Virus record (IMG/VR): IMGVR_UViG_3300025086_000238
Coordinates: 1-24,033 of that record
Direction: 5' to 3' (one strand)
Length of the DNA: 24,033 bases
DNA from: a virus
The notes under the pieces were generated by a model. That model was not told where the DNA came from. It saw nothing but the letters and a program-made list of their open reading frames with translations, and searched no databases. The first letter of the stretch is position 1. Every line of letters begins with the position of its first letter. The translations under genes and the position numbers were made by a program. Of this stretch, positions 1-7,683 are shown piece by piece.

Positions 1-1
1 T

Positions 2-2215
2 GGAGAAGTAGTTGACATAACTCATGCATTTAAAAATACAACAGCATCGGAATCAAAAAAGAAGCAAGGTGGTTCTGGTGATGAAGCTATGGATAATGTT
101 CGTGGTGAAGTAACAATTCAATTACAAGGAAACCAAGCAGGAGCTGGTTCTGGACCAGGTAAACAAGTTACAGCATATCCAGCTGATATTAATACAACTC
201 GTATACCTCTAGTAGGAGAACATGTTGTATGCTTCCAAGGACCTGGACCTGAAATGGGAGCAGCCTCTCCAGATGGCGCAACAGGTAAAAAAGCTGCAGG
301 AATGCAGTATGATTTAGATTGGTATTATCTTGCTCCAGTATCATTAGGAGGAAGTATTCATACAAATTTGAATCCTGCTTCAAATGCAAAAGGAGTAAAA
401 AGTCCAACTAGAGTATTACAAGATGGTAATAAGACTAATAAAGTAGATGCATATGCAAATGCAGAAGCTGGTAATCCTACTACATCAAATAAAAAGCAAG
501 ATGCAAAAGAAGGTGTTCCAGCAGAAGAGCCACCAACTACCGATCAATTATCTAGTAAGATGATTTCAAAATTCCAAAAATTAGAAGAAGCAGTTCTTCA
601 ATATCAACAAGCAATGGAATCTGGTGATACTCGAAAAACTCCAGAAGGTTTAAAGGATAGAGAAAATAAAATTGAAGAGTATAAAGAGAGATTGGTACGA
701 GAAGGGTATACCGGAGAATTCAAAGAATCTGAAGAAAAATTTGGATATAACACTGTAACAGGATATTTAGAATTATCAACATTAACAGCTGATAATTACG
801 AATTTAATAATATGCCAGTTGGTAAAGGTGGAACATATAAATCAATTGCAGAATTACATGAATTAGATAGAGGATATGAAAATAATAGTTTTTATACAAA
901 AGAAGAATCATCTAAATTTGTAGAACAATTTAAAGAACCAACAGAACGTAAACCTGAAGTTGATCAAAACTATTCTCCTAATCCTAAAGATTCTAATCCT
1001 ACCGCAGGACCAAACCCTAATACATCAGATAATAAAACTAATCCAGCTCCAGGTAATGATTTTGTAGAACAAACAGAACTAAATAATTTACAGCCATATG
1101 AAGGTGATATTTTAATACAAGGTCGTTTTGGAAATTCTATACGATTTGGATCAACAGTTAATCCAAAAGAACCAGAACGATATATAAAAATGCCATCATG
1201 GGGCGAGGGGCAAGCAGGTCCAGGAGCTCCAATTAATATATTAAGAGCAGGGCAAGCACCTTCTCAGAAAAATTCTAGAAATGAATATATCATCGAAGAT
1301 ATTAATGGAGACAAAGCTTCAATCTATATGTGTTCAGGACAAAAAATTGCAGTTTCATTAGCACATAACCAATATGATGCAATTGAACAGCCATTTAGTA
1401 ATTCATCAGATGAAGCCCATTATAGTTCTAATGGATATGCTATTCCATCTAAAGATTGTAATGGTATTAGTGCACCAATATTTCCTGCAGAACCATTAGA
1501 ACCAATTCCAGATGATGTAGAAGATTTAGAATTATTAGATGGTGAATATGAATATTTTGATACTGAAAGAGGATCACCAACTAGAGGGCGAGTTGTTGGT
1601 ACAGATAGAATACGATTAATACAAGGACAACCTGTATTAGAAAAAATGTGTGGCAAAGTGCTTACATTATTTAAGGCAGCAAAAGCTGATGGAGTAGAAA
1701 TAAAATTAAATAGTAGCTTCAGAGGTCTTTGGCAAATCAATCATCCAAGAACAGGAAAGAAATTAGCATCAGGACAAGTAAATTGTAGATATGCAAATGC
1801 AATTAATAAAGGTTGGAAAACAGAAGCCAATAAAAAAGATAGATCAAGTCCGTTATGGACAGCAAGTTCAACTAAATTTTCATGTTACGTAGCAATACCA
1901 GGTTATAGTAGACACCAAAGTGGTACTGCAATTGATTTAGATTATAAACGATATCTAGTAAATAAAGATGGTAGTCGATCAAAAACTAGTACTACTAATA
2001 CAAAAGGAGTTTATGCATGGTTGGTAGCTAATTCATATAAATATGGATTTGTAAGAACTGTGACAACAGAAGAATGGCATTTTGAATATAACACTGCACT
2101 TGCAAGCAAAGGACCGTTTTCAAAATTAAGAGCAGGTAAATCAAGTAATTCATGGCATGGATTAGATGCAGCATTTGAACAAGGAAAGTTAGGACCTTGG
2201 CCAGGACAAAGTTAA
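2..2215 (+). CDS. Baseplate hub protein with M15 (VanY-type) D,D-peptidase domain, 5' end missing
   Basis: The frame is open from base 2 through to TAA at 2213-2215. The ATG at 89 is probably internal, because the 29 codons before it read as the kind of GEVVDI-containing N-terminal segment seen in gp5-like hub proteins, so the true start is outside the window. Numbering from the Met at 89, residues about 350-450 hold a segment typical of phage hub proteins (GDILIQGRFGNSIRFGS). The C-terminal third has the M15 metallopeptidase signature: H609-x6-D616 in SRHQSGTAID, then E661-E662-W663-H664. Zinc ligands would be H609, D616 and H664, with E661 catalytic. M15 enzymes cut D-Ala-containing peptide bonds in peptidoglycan. 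By analogy with T4 gp5, whose lytic domain is a muramidase, the protein probably sits at the tail tip and opens the cell wall during DNA entry. The middle (about 90-330) is low-complexity, charged and Pro/Asn-rich, a likely linker. The domain call is firm; the hub role rests on family resemblance and on gp25 and gp6 lying downstream. Confidence 0.85.
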   Translation, partial: GEVVDITHAFKNTTASESKKKQGGSGDEAMDNVRGEVTIQLQGNQAGAGSGPGKQVTAYPADINTTRIPLVGEHVVCFQGPGPEMGAASPDGATGKKAAGMQYDLDWYYLAPVSLGGSIHTNLNPASNAKGVKSPTRVLQDGNKTNKVDAYANAEAGNPTTSNKKQDAKEGVPAEEPPTTDQLSSKMISKFQKLEEAVLQYQQAMESGDTRKTPEGLKDRENKIEEYKERLVREGYTGEFKESEEKFGYNTVTGYLELSTLTADNYEFNNMPVGKGGTYKSIAELHELDRGYENNSFYTKEESSKFVEQFKEPTERKPEVDQNYSPNPKDSNPTAGPNPNTSDNKTNPAPGNDFVEQTELNNLQPYEGDILIQGRFGNSIRFGSTVNPKEPERYIKMPSWGEGQAGPGAPINILRAGQAPSQKNSRNEYIIEDINGDKASIYMCSGQKIAVSLAHNQYDAIEQPFSNSSDEAHYSSNGYAIPSKDCNGISAPIFPAEPLEPIPDDVEDLELLDGEYEYFDTERGSPTRGRVVGTDRIRLIQGQPVLEKMCGKVLTLFKAAKADGVEIKLNSSFRGLWQINHPRTGKKLASGQVNCRYANAINKGWKTEANKKDRSSPLWTASSTKFSCYVAIPGYSRHQSGTAIDLDYKRYLVNKDGSRSKTSTTNTKGVYAWLVANSYKYGFVRTVTTEEWHFEYNTALASKGPFSKLRAGKSSNSWHGLDAAFEQGKLGPWPGQS

Positions 2216-2228
2216 ACGGAAAAAAATT

Positions 2229-3509
2229 ATGGCAAAAAGAGAATCTTACGAAAATTTAAAAGTACCAAAAGGACATGTAGTAGATAGAACCGAAACTATA
2301 TACGAAGGTGAAATATGGGGAATGGAAAATGTATACATTTTTCCAGGAGATATGAAACGAGATGTGCGTGGAATATTATGGGTAATACCACCTACATCAA
2401 CTGCAGCAATAGAATATTCAGATGATCCTGGATTTGTAGGACAACATTATGCATATGACTTGATTAAGCAATCTATCCAAGAAGGCCATATACCACAAGA
2501 TGACTGGGTTATTGTTGTAGCAGCAAACCATAGATGGAGTTTAGAACAATGTTCATCTAATGCAAAAGATGTATTTAGAGAGCAAGGACTAAGTTACGCA
2601 AAACATATTGATTTATGTGGATGTTGTACAACCCCAGATGGAAAACAATATTTAAATGCCATATATGCAATTGGTGAAGGAGCAAATGCAATAGACTTTA
2701 CTGATACAGAACTTACAAATGTAATAATGTCAGATCCAATATTATATCCTCCATTAAAGATTCCAGAAGATATAGCATCAAATATTACGTTGGCAATGAA
2801 CCCAAATAACTATGATCCAACAACACCATCAGGAGAAGCTTCTTTAAATGCATTTGAAGAACTAAAAGAAATTATACCTGCTGATAATGTAGTAGAATCC
2901 AACCAAGATGCATTTAATACAGCAGCAATTGCGGCAGGTATATTAGCTTTAATAAATTTTGGTGCTGATTTAATAGACATGTTTGGACCTCAAGGAGGAG
3001 ATTTAGGAGATGCACCTGGAGACCTAGACGAAGATTTAGAAGAAATAGGAGTAATGGATGATCCAGCTGGTACACCAGAATCAAAACAAAAAGATCAAGG
3101 TACACCAACACCATCTCCAGTTGCAGGCTGTGCAGATTATGAAAGCCCTCAAGTTATTATTACATCAGATAGATTAGTATTTAATGCACGACAAGATGTA
3201 ATTTTATTATCTGCAGGAACAAAAATAGGATTATCAGCAACTGAAGCGGTAGGAATAGATGTAGGAGGGGCAGGCCATTTCACAGTAAATGCACCAGAAA
3301 TTCATTTAGGATTAGATTCAGTCGAACCATTAATACTTGGCCAACAAATGCATGATTGGTGTGTTGAATTAATAGATAAGATTCAAATGTTAACATATAC
3401 AAATTCTGGAGGTCCAACAGGTCCAGCAATTAACGCTGCAATTTTAGATACATTAAAGACAGATTTTGTTTGGAACTATATAAAAAGCGATCAGAATTAT
3501 ACTTTATAA
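2229..3509 (+). CDS. Baseplate-hub-like structural protein with C-terminal beta-repeat
   Basis: 426 residues, starting 13 bases after the hub gene stop, with a weak GGA-containing purine tract before ATG. Residues about 305-372 form short alternating strands (QVIITSDRLVFNAR, DVILLSAGTKIGLS, HFTVNAPEIHLG) ending in EPLILGQ. This pattern recurs in T4-like hub and spike proteins and suggests a beta-helix or stacked-strand needle. The N-terminal 175 residues look like a compact domain I do not recognise, with a C130-G-C132-C133 cluster. Between them lie an Ala/Gly/Leu-rich hydrophobic stretch at about 230-250 (too close to polar surroundings to call a membrane segment), an acidic GDLDEDLEE region and a Thr/Pro-rich linker. 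Position directly after the hub peptidase and before gp25/gp6 suggests a tail-tip component. The role is inferred; no enzymatic function is assigned. Confidence 0.7.
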   Translation: MAKRESYENLKVPKGHVVDRTETIYEGEIWGMENVYIFPGDMKRDVRGILWVIPPTSTAAIEYSDDPGFVGQHYAYDLIKQSIQEGHIPQDDWVIVVAANHRWSLEQCSSNAKDVFREQGLSYAKHIDLCGCCTTPDGKQYLNAIYAIGEGANAIDFTDTELTNVIMSDPILYPPLKIPEDIASNITLAMNPNNYDPTTPSGEASLNAFEELKEIIPADNVVESNQDAFNTAAIAAGILALINFGADLIDMFGPQGGDLGDAPGDLDEDLEEIGVMDDPAGTPESKQKDQGTPTPSPVAGCADYESPQVIITSDRLVFNARQDVILLSAGTKIGLSATEAVGIDVGGAGHFTVNAPEIHLGLDSVEPLILGQQMHDWCVELIDKIQMLTYTNSGGPTGPAINAAILDTLKTDFVWNYIKSDQNYTL

Positions 3510-3534
3510 CAACCACCATAATTCTAGTATCTTC

Positions 3535-3548
3535 ATATTTATATTAAA
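3535..3548 (+). promoter_or_regulatory. Shared intergenic AT motif upstream of gene 3566
   Basis: ATATTTATATTAAA lies in the 56-base gap after the hub-like gene, 31 bases from the first base of the motif to the ATG at 3566. The identical 14-mer occurs at 19765-19778 before phoH, and a close variant at 15396-15409 has the same 31-base spacing to its ATG. Repetition in gaps suggests a phage promoter or leader element. In so AT-rich a genome chance recurrence is possible, and the reverse complement contains TATAAATA, the T4 late promoter word, pointing the wrong way. Confidence 0.4.
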
Positions 3549-3565
3549 ATAAATTGGAGAAGACT

Positions 3566-4039
3566 ATGGATACGAAGAGTTTCGTTAAAATTTTAAGAAA
3601 AGTTATAAGAGAAGAAGTTGGTAAAGCTGTTAAACAGGCTATCAATGAACAACAGGTTAACACTAATCAAGTTATTGAACATGGTATGAATTTATCAGAA
3701 ATTGCAGAAAATCCTATGCCAAGGAGGCCTATTGCAAGAAAAAAGAAATTTACAAAAAATTCAATGTTAAATGATTTATTAAATGAGACAGCACAAACAG
3801 GTGATTTTGCATCAATGGTAGATGGACCACCAGTTAGTATGATGGAAGATTATCCACAAATGGGTCCAACAAGAACATCTACTATGGCAAGACCAAATCA
3901 AGTAATGACAGGTATAGATGGAGAATCTGTAAAACCAAAGACCCCAGAATTACAAGCTGTGCAAGATGCGTTAATGAAAGATTATAGTGGAATCATTAAA
4001 GCAATAGATAAGAAAAATGGTAAAATGGGAACTAGATAG
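3566..4039 (+). CDS. Small hypothetical protein of the virion module
   Basis: 157 residues. I chose ATG at 3566 rather than the in-frame TTG at 3554, because GGAGAA at 3556-3561 is a good ribosome binding site for 3566 and would lie inside the TTG-initiated gene. The N-terminal 28 residues form a strongly amphipathic, charged helix (KILRKVIREEVGKAVKQAI). The middle is basic (RRPIARKKK) and then rich in Met, Pro and Gly, probably flexible. The C-terminal 30 residues look helical again. The stop TAG overlaps the GTG start of the gp25 gene by one base, so the two are probably translationally coupled. I do not recognise a family. Position next to gp25 and gp6 suggests a baseplate assembly or minor structural role, which is inference. 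Confidence 0.65.
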   Translation: MDTKSFVKILRKVIREEVGKAVKQAINEQQVNTNQVIEHGMNLSEIAENPMPRRPIARKKKFTKNSMLNDLLNETAQTGDFASMVDGPPVSMMEDYPQMGPTRTSTMARPNQVMTGIDGESVKPKTPELQAVQDALMKDYSGIIKAIDKKNGKMGTR

Positions 4040-4641
4040 TGGCAGATAAATACTTCAAAAGCAAAAAAGAATCAGCTTACTTAAAAGGTGGTGGTCGACC
4101 GATATATCGTTACAATGTTAATGATATGGAAGCTGACAAGGCTATTGGAGTAATGCTTCCGTTTAATGGAGCAGCTGCTGGCGTAACATCAAAACCAAAT
4201 TTAGCATATGGAGAAGTATCTGGTTCAACTGGTGCAAATGAATTAGCAGAAAAATTAGCTGGTAAATTTCCGTTATCATATACAACAGAACAGCAAGCAT
4301 TAACAAATCTTAAAAACCTGTTATTAACATATCCAGGTGAGAGATATATGCAACCAAAGTTTGGAGTAAGAATTAAAGATAGAGTATTTGAACCAAATAC
4401 ACCAGAACTAATAATTAGTTTAAATAAAGAAATACAAGATGCTATAAAATTTTGGTTACCTTATATTATTATCAAAAATATTAATATAGATAACCGAGAT
4501 GATAAAAACCATCTTACAAATTATTTATTTATTAAACTTACATTTAGAGTGACCGAACAAGGAGCAAACCAAGAGATAACATTAGTGAGTAACGGTGAAA
4601 GTACTACAACAGTTGACGCAGGATCAATGGCATCATATTAA
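4039..4641 (+). CDS. gp25: Baseplate wedge protein gp25-like
   Basis: 200 residues from a GTG start overlapping the previous stop (TAGTG), with GGGAA at 4027-4031 as a possible ribosome binding site. Residues about 86-120 carry the gp25 family core: a helix (ALTNLKNLLLTYPGER) followed by PKFGVRIKDRVFEP. This LxTxPGER...P-FG pattern is the hallmark of the gp25-like fold used in contractile-tail baseplates and in type VI secretion TssE. Residues about 124-150 give the helix and strand that follow. T4 gp25 is 132 residues, so this copy has an N-terminal extension of about 70-80 residues, Gly/Ala-rich and without a recognised domain. Gene gp6 follows 11 bases later, matching the wedge partnership known in T4, where gp25 joins gp6 and gp53 around the tube. 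Confidence 0.85.
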   Translation: MADKYFKSKKESAYLKGGGRPIYRYNVNDMEADKAIGVMLPFNGAAAGVTSKPNLAYGEVSGSTGANELAEKLAGKFPLSYTTEQQALTNLKNLLLTYPGERYMQPKFGVRIKDRVFEPNTPELIISLNKEIQDAIKFWLPYIIIKNINIDNRDDKNHLTNYLFIKLTFRVTEQGANQEITLVSNGESTTTVDAGSMASY

Positions 4642-4646
4642 GGGAA
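4639..4646 (+). promoter_or_regulatory. Ribosome binding site overlapping a stop codon (gp6)
   Basis: TAAGGGAA: the TAA stop of the gp25 gene is the first half of the Shine-Dalgarno-like site for gp6, whose ATG is at 4653. TAAGG pairs with the usual 16S rRNA tail, the third G could pair as G-U, and the next A does not pair. The arrangement couples termination to re-initiation. Confidence 0.55.
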
Positions 4647-4652
4647 TAACCA

Positions 4653-6533
4653 ATGGCAGAATTAGTTAAAAAAGATATAAAATATTTAAGTAGGGATTTT
4701 GGTGAATTTAGACAAAATTTAGTTAACTTCGCAAAAAATTATTTTCCAAATACTTATAATGATTTTAATGAATCATCACCAGGAATGATGTTCATGGAAA
4801 TGTCGGCTTATATAGGCGATGTATTATCATATTATTCAGATAGTAATCTTAAAGAATCATTACTGGGATATGCAGAAGAAAGAGCAAATATTAATTCTAT
4901 TGCAGCGGCATTAGGATATAAAACAAAAAATATGATATCATCATTAGTAGAATTGGATGTATATCAAACAGTGCCAGCAACTGGTACAGGTGTTAATGCA
5001 AAACCAGATTGGAGATATGCATTAAATATTGAAGCAGGAATGATTGCAAAATCAAATACAGGTGTTGAATTTAGATCAGTTGATCCAGTAGATTTTGGCG
5101 CAACAGGTTCAGCAACTAATCCTAGAACAGTAACTGTATATCAAATTGATGAAGCAACTGGAACACCAACATATTTCTTAATCAAGAAAAAAGTTGCAGC
5201 TGTATCAGGAGGAATAACACAAGAAGATTTCAGATTTCAAGAACCTAAAATATATGATAAGATAGTATTGAAAGATACAGATATAATTGATGTAGTTGAT
5301 ATTATTGATGAACAAGGTAATAAGTGGTATGAGGTTCCGTATTTAGCTCAGGATACAATTCAAGAAGGTATTAGAAATACACCAATGATAGATCCAGAAC
5401 TAAGTTCTTATAATAGTAGTGTACCATATATCTTAAAATTAAGACGAACAGCTAAAAGATTTGTAACAAGATTTAGAGCAGATAAACAATTAGAAATTCA
5501 ATTTGGTGCAGGTATATCTGAAGAACATGATAGAGATTTAATACCAAATCCAGAAAATGTTGGATTAGGAATAAAAGGATTAAATAGAGAAGTTGATGTA
5601 TCAATTGATCCTGCAAACTTTTTATATTCAAGTACATATGGACAAGCACCTTCACAAACTACCTTAACAGTTCGTTACTCAAGAGGTAAAGGACTTTCAG
5701 ATAATGTACCGGCTAATTCAATACAAGAAGTTTCATTTGCATCTTATGCAAATTCAATCCAAAATTTAGATACATCAATATTAAATCAAGCAAAAGGATC
5801 GGTAGCAGTAAATAATCCATTACCTTCTAGAGGAGGAGCTTCTGCAGAGTCAGTAGAAACTACAAGACAAAAAGCATTAAGTGTATTTGCAGCACAAAAT
5901 AGAGCAGTAACAAAAGAAGATTATATCTTAAGATGTTATACCATGCCACCAAAATTTGGACATGTAGCTAAAGCATATATTATTCAAGATGAACAAGTAG
6001 ATTCAACAGATCCTGAAGCTAAAATACCTAATCCATTAGCAATGAACATATATGCAATGGGATATAATTCTACCAAACAATTGGTAGCTCTGAATCCTGC
6101 TATTAAACAAAATCTTAAAACATATATATCACAGTTTAGATTAATGACGGATGCAATTAATATTAAGAATTGTTTTATTGTTAATTTAGGTATTGATTTT
6201 GAAGTAATACCAAAACCAACCTTTAATGGTTCTGAAGTAGTATTAAGATGTGTAAATAAACTTAAAGAATTATTACATGTAGATAATATGCAGATTAATG
6301 CACCTATTGTAATTTCCGATGTTTATACAAAGTTAGATAATGTCGAAGGAGTACAAACGGTTGCAGATGTAACGATAAAAAATCTATATGATTTAAACTC
6401 AGGATATTCAGGAAATGTATATGATATCAAAGCTGCAACATTAAATAATATAATTTATCCATCATTAGATCCATGTATATTTGAAATTAGATATCCTAAT
6501 TCAGATATCAAAGGTAGAATTGTAGGAATATAA
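4653..6533 (+). CDS. gp6: Baseplate wedge protein gp6-like (baseplate J family)
   Basis: 626 residues, close to the 660 of T4 gp6. The N-terminus has the diagnostic gp6 opening: YLSRDFGEFRQNLVNFAK, then FNESSPGMMFMEMSAYIGDVLSYYSD and a helix with EERANINSIAAALGY. The middle (about 190-380) is beta-rich and would form the outer domain. From about 385 the baseplate-J-like core begins (SVETTRQKALSVFAAQNRAVTKEDYILRCY), which in the family makes the inner ring around the tube. The C-terminal 120 residues include a hydrophobic strand-helix pattern (VVLRCVNKLKELLHV). In T4, gp6 dimers join neighbouring wedges and form the iris that opens on sheath contraction. Order gp25 then gp6 supports this. The start ATG is set by AAGGGAA overlapping the gp25 stop. 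Confidence 0.85.
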   Translation: MAELVKKDIKYLSRDFGEFRQNLVNFAKNYFPNTYNDFNESSPGMMFMEMSAYIGDVLSYYSDSNLKESLLGYAEERANINSIAAALGYKTKNMISSLVELDVYQTVPATGTGVNAKPDWRYALNIEAGMIAKSNTGVEFRSVDPVDFGATGSATNPRTVTVYQIDEATGTPTYFLIKKKVAAVSGGITQEDFRFQEPKIYDKIVLKDTDIIDVVDIIDEQGNKWYEVPYLAQDTIQEGIRNTPMIDPELSSYNSSVPYILKLRRTAKRFVTRFRADKQLEIQFGAGISEEHDRDLIPNPENVGLGIKGLNREVDVSIDPANFLYSSTYGQAPSQTTLTVRYSRGKGLSDNVPANSIQEVSFASYANSIQNLDTSILNQAKGSVAVNNPLPSRGGASAESVETTRQKALSVFAAQNRAVTKEDYILRCYTMPPKFGHVAKAYIIQDEQVDSTDPEAKIPNPLAMNIYAMGYNSTKQLVALNPAIKQNLKTYISQFRLMTDAINIKNCFIVNLGIDFEVIPKPTFNGSEVVLRCVNKLKELLHVDNMQINAPIVISDVYTKLDNVEGVQTVADVTIKNLYDLNSGYSGNVYDIKAATLNNIIYPSLDPCIFEIRYPNSDIKGRIVGI

Positions 6534-6538
6534 GGGAA
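6531..6538 (+). promoter_or_regulatory. Ribosome binding site overlapping a stop codon (gene 6546)
   Basis: TAAGGGAA again: the TAA stop of gp6 forms the first half of the site, 7 bases before ATG 6546. This is the same 8-mer and design as at 4639-4646. Confidence 0.55.
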
Positions 6539-6545
6539 ATAGAAT

Positions 6546-7682
6546 ATGCAATATCAAATATATGCCAATAAAGATACAACATTATATGAAAAATTTCCAA
6601 GTAAGAATACTGGAATTGATCAGATACTTGAGTTAATAAAAACAACTTCTGGTTCTCGATTAGATGACTTATTTCAAATTGGAACATATAATAGTCGTAT
6701 ATTATTAGATTTTTCAGGACCAGAATTTACTGCATTATCTCAATCTATAGTTGATGGAACTGTAGGAAGTACGCTTCGTAAGTTTTATTTAAACATGAAA
6801 AGTATTTATGCATCTGATATGCCAATAGATTTTACATTGTATGCATATCCAGTTTCTGAATCCTGGAATAATGGAAACGGAAATTATGCAGATATACCTG
6901 AAACTCGTAACGGATCTTCATGGTATTATTCTGATGATTATGATTCTGCAACAAGATGGAACACAGGATCTGCTCATAGTGCACATCAATTAGGAATACA
7001 AGAACCATTAGGAGGAGGAACTTGGATAACAGGTTCTGGATATGAAGCATCTCAATCATTCGCATATGAATCTGCAGATGTTAGAATGGATATTACTACC
7101 ATTGTTAATAAATGGTTAGATGGAACTATACCAAATTATGGATTAATATTAAAACAATCATATTCAGCCGAATCAAGTAATAGTGATTCTCTTAATATAA
7201 AATATTTTGCAAAAGATACTCATACAATATATGCACCAAAATTAGAAGTGGTTTGGAGAGATCATACCGTGACAGATGCTACTTTAACTGAAGTTCATCA
7301 AACTAATAACGGAGGACCAATTGCATTCTTTAAAAATATAGAAGAAAAATATCCTGAAGGAAGTAGAGTAACATTTAGAGTCGGAACTAGATCAAAATAT
7401 CCAACTAAGACATATACAACATCATCATTCTACTTAAATGAAACACAAAGATTAAGTTATACAAGTTCATATGCGGTATATGATGCAAATACAGATGAGA
7501 TTATATTAGATTATGATGATACATATACAAAATTAAGTGTTGATTCAAACGGAAGTTATTTTACTTATTGGATGAATTCATTAGCACCCGAACGATATTA
7601 TAAATTTAAAATCAAATCAAAATATCCAGATGGAACAATTAAATATTTTGATAATGGTTATTATTTCAAAGTGGTAAGATAA
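6546..7682 (+). CDS. DNRLRE-domain structural protein
   Basis: 378 residues. The first 235 residues follow the DNRLRE pattern found in secreted and phage surface proteins: an opening YANKDTTLYEKFPSKNTG, a strand with RILLDF, a beta strand LRKFYLNMKS, the SWNNGNGNYAD turn, an aromatic Asn/Ser-rich loop, and the closing DVRMDITTIVNKWLDGTIPNYGLILK helix and strands. Such domains adopt a jelly-roll resembling carbohydrate-binding modules. Residues about 236-378 form a second beta-rich part (FKNIEEKYPEGSRVTFRVGTRSKYPTKTY, then a KFKIKSKYPDGTIKYF hairpin), possibly a fibronectin-like domain; its KYP(D/E)G turns are similar. No catalytic motif is seen. Located between gp6 and large structural genes, it is probably a baseplate-periphery or adhesin component. 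Its stop is two bases before the next ATG. Confidence 0.7.
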   Translation: MQYQIYANKDTTLYEKFPSKNTGIDQILELIKTTSGSRLDDLFQIGTYNSRILLDFSGPEFTALSQSIVDGTVGSTLRKFYLNMKSIYASDMPIDFTLYAYPVSESWNNGNGNYADIPETRNGSSWYYSDDYDSATRWNTGSAHSAHQLGIQEPLGGGTWITGSGYEASQSFAYESADVRMDITTIVNKWLDGTIPNYGLILKQSYSAESSNSDSLNIKYFAKDTHTIYAPKLEVVWRDHTVTDATLTEVHQTNNGGPIAFFKNIEEKYPEGSRVTFRVGTRSKYPTKTYTTSSFYLNETQRLSYTSSYAVYDANTDEIILDYDDTYTKLSVDSNGSYFTYWMNSLAPERYYKFKIKSKYPDGTIKYFDNGYYFKVVR

Positions 7683-7683
7683 A

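Noticed and set aside
89-91. ATG at 89 as the true start of the hub peptidase
   Set aside because: The frame stays open to base 2 and the upstream codons read as part of a hub-type N-terminal domain; no ribosome binding site precedes the ATG.
1420-1740. Minus-strand open frame of 106 codons
   Set aside because: It lies wholly opposite a conserved coding region, has no recognisable domain or binding site, and its composition is what the reverse of AT-rich coding DNA gives. The other minus-strand frames, such as 21641-21913 opposite the primase and nuclease genes, fail for the same reasons.
3554-3565. TTG codon at 3554 as the start of the small hypothetical gene
   Set aside because: The GGAGAA purine tract at 3556-3561 is well placed as the binding site for ATG 3566; using TTG would place that site inside the gene.
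4039-4641. Reading gp25 as a true lysozyme
   Set aside because: The family is often labelled lysozyme-like, but its established role is in the baseplate wedge and I see no basis for assigning enzyme activity.
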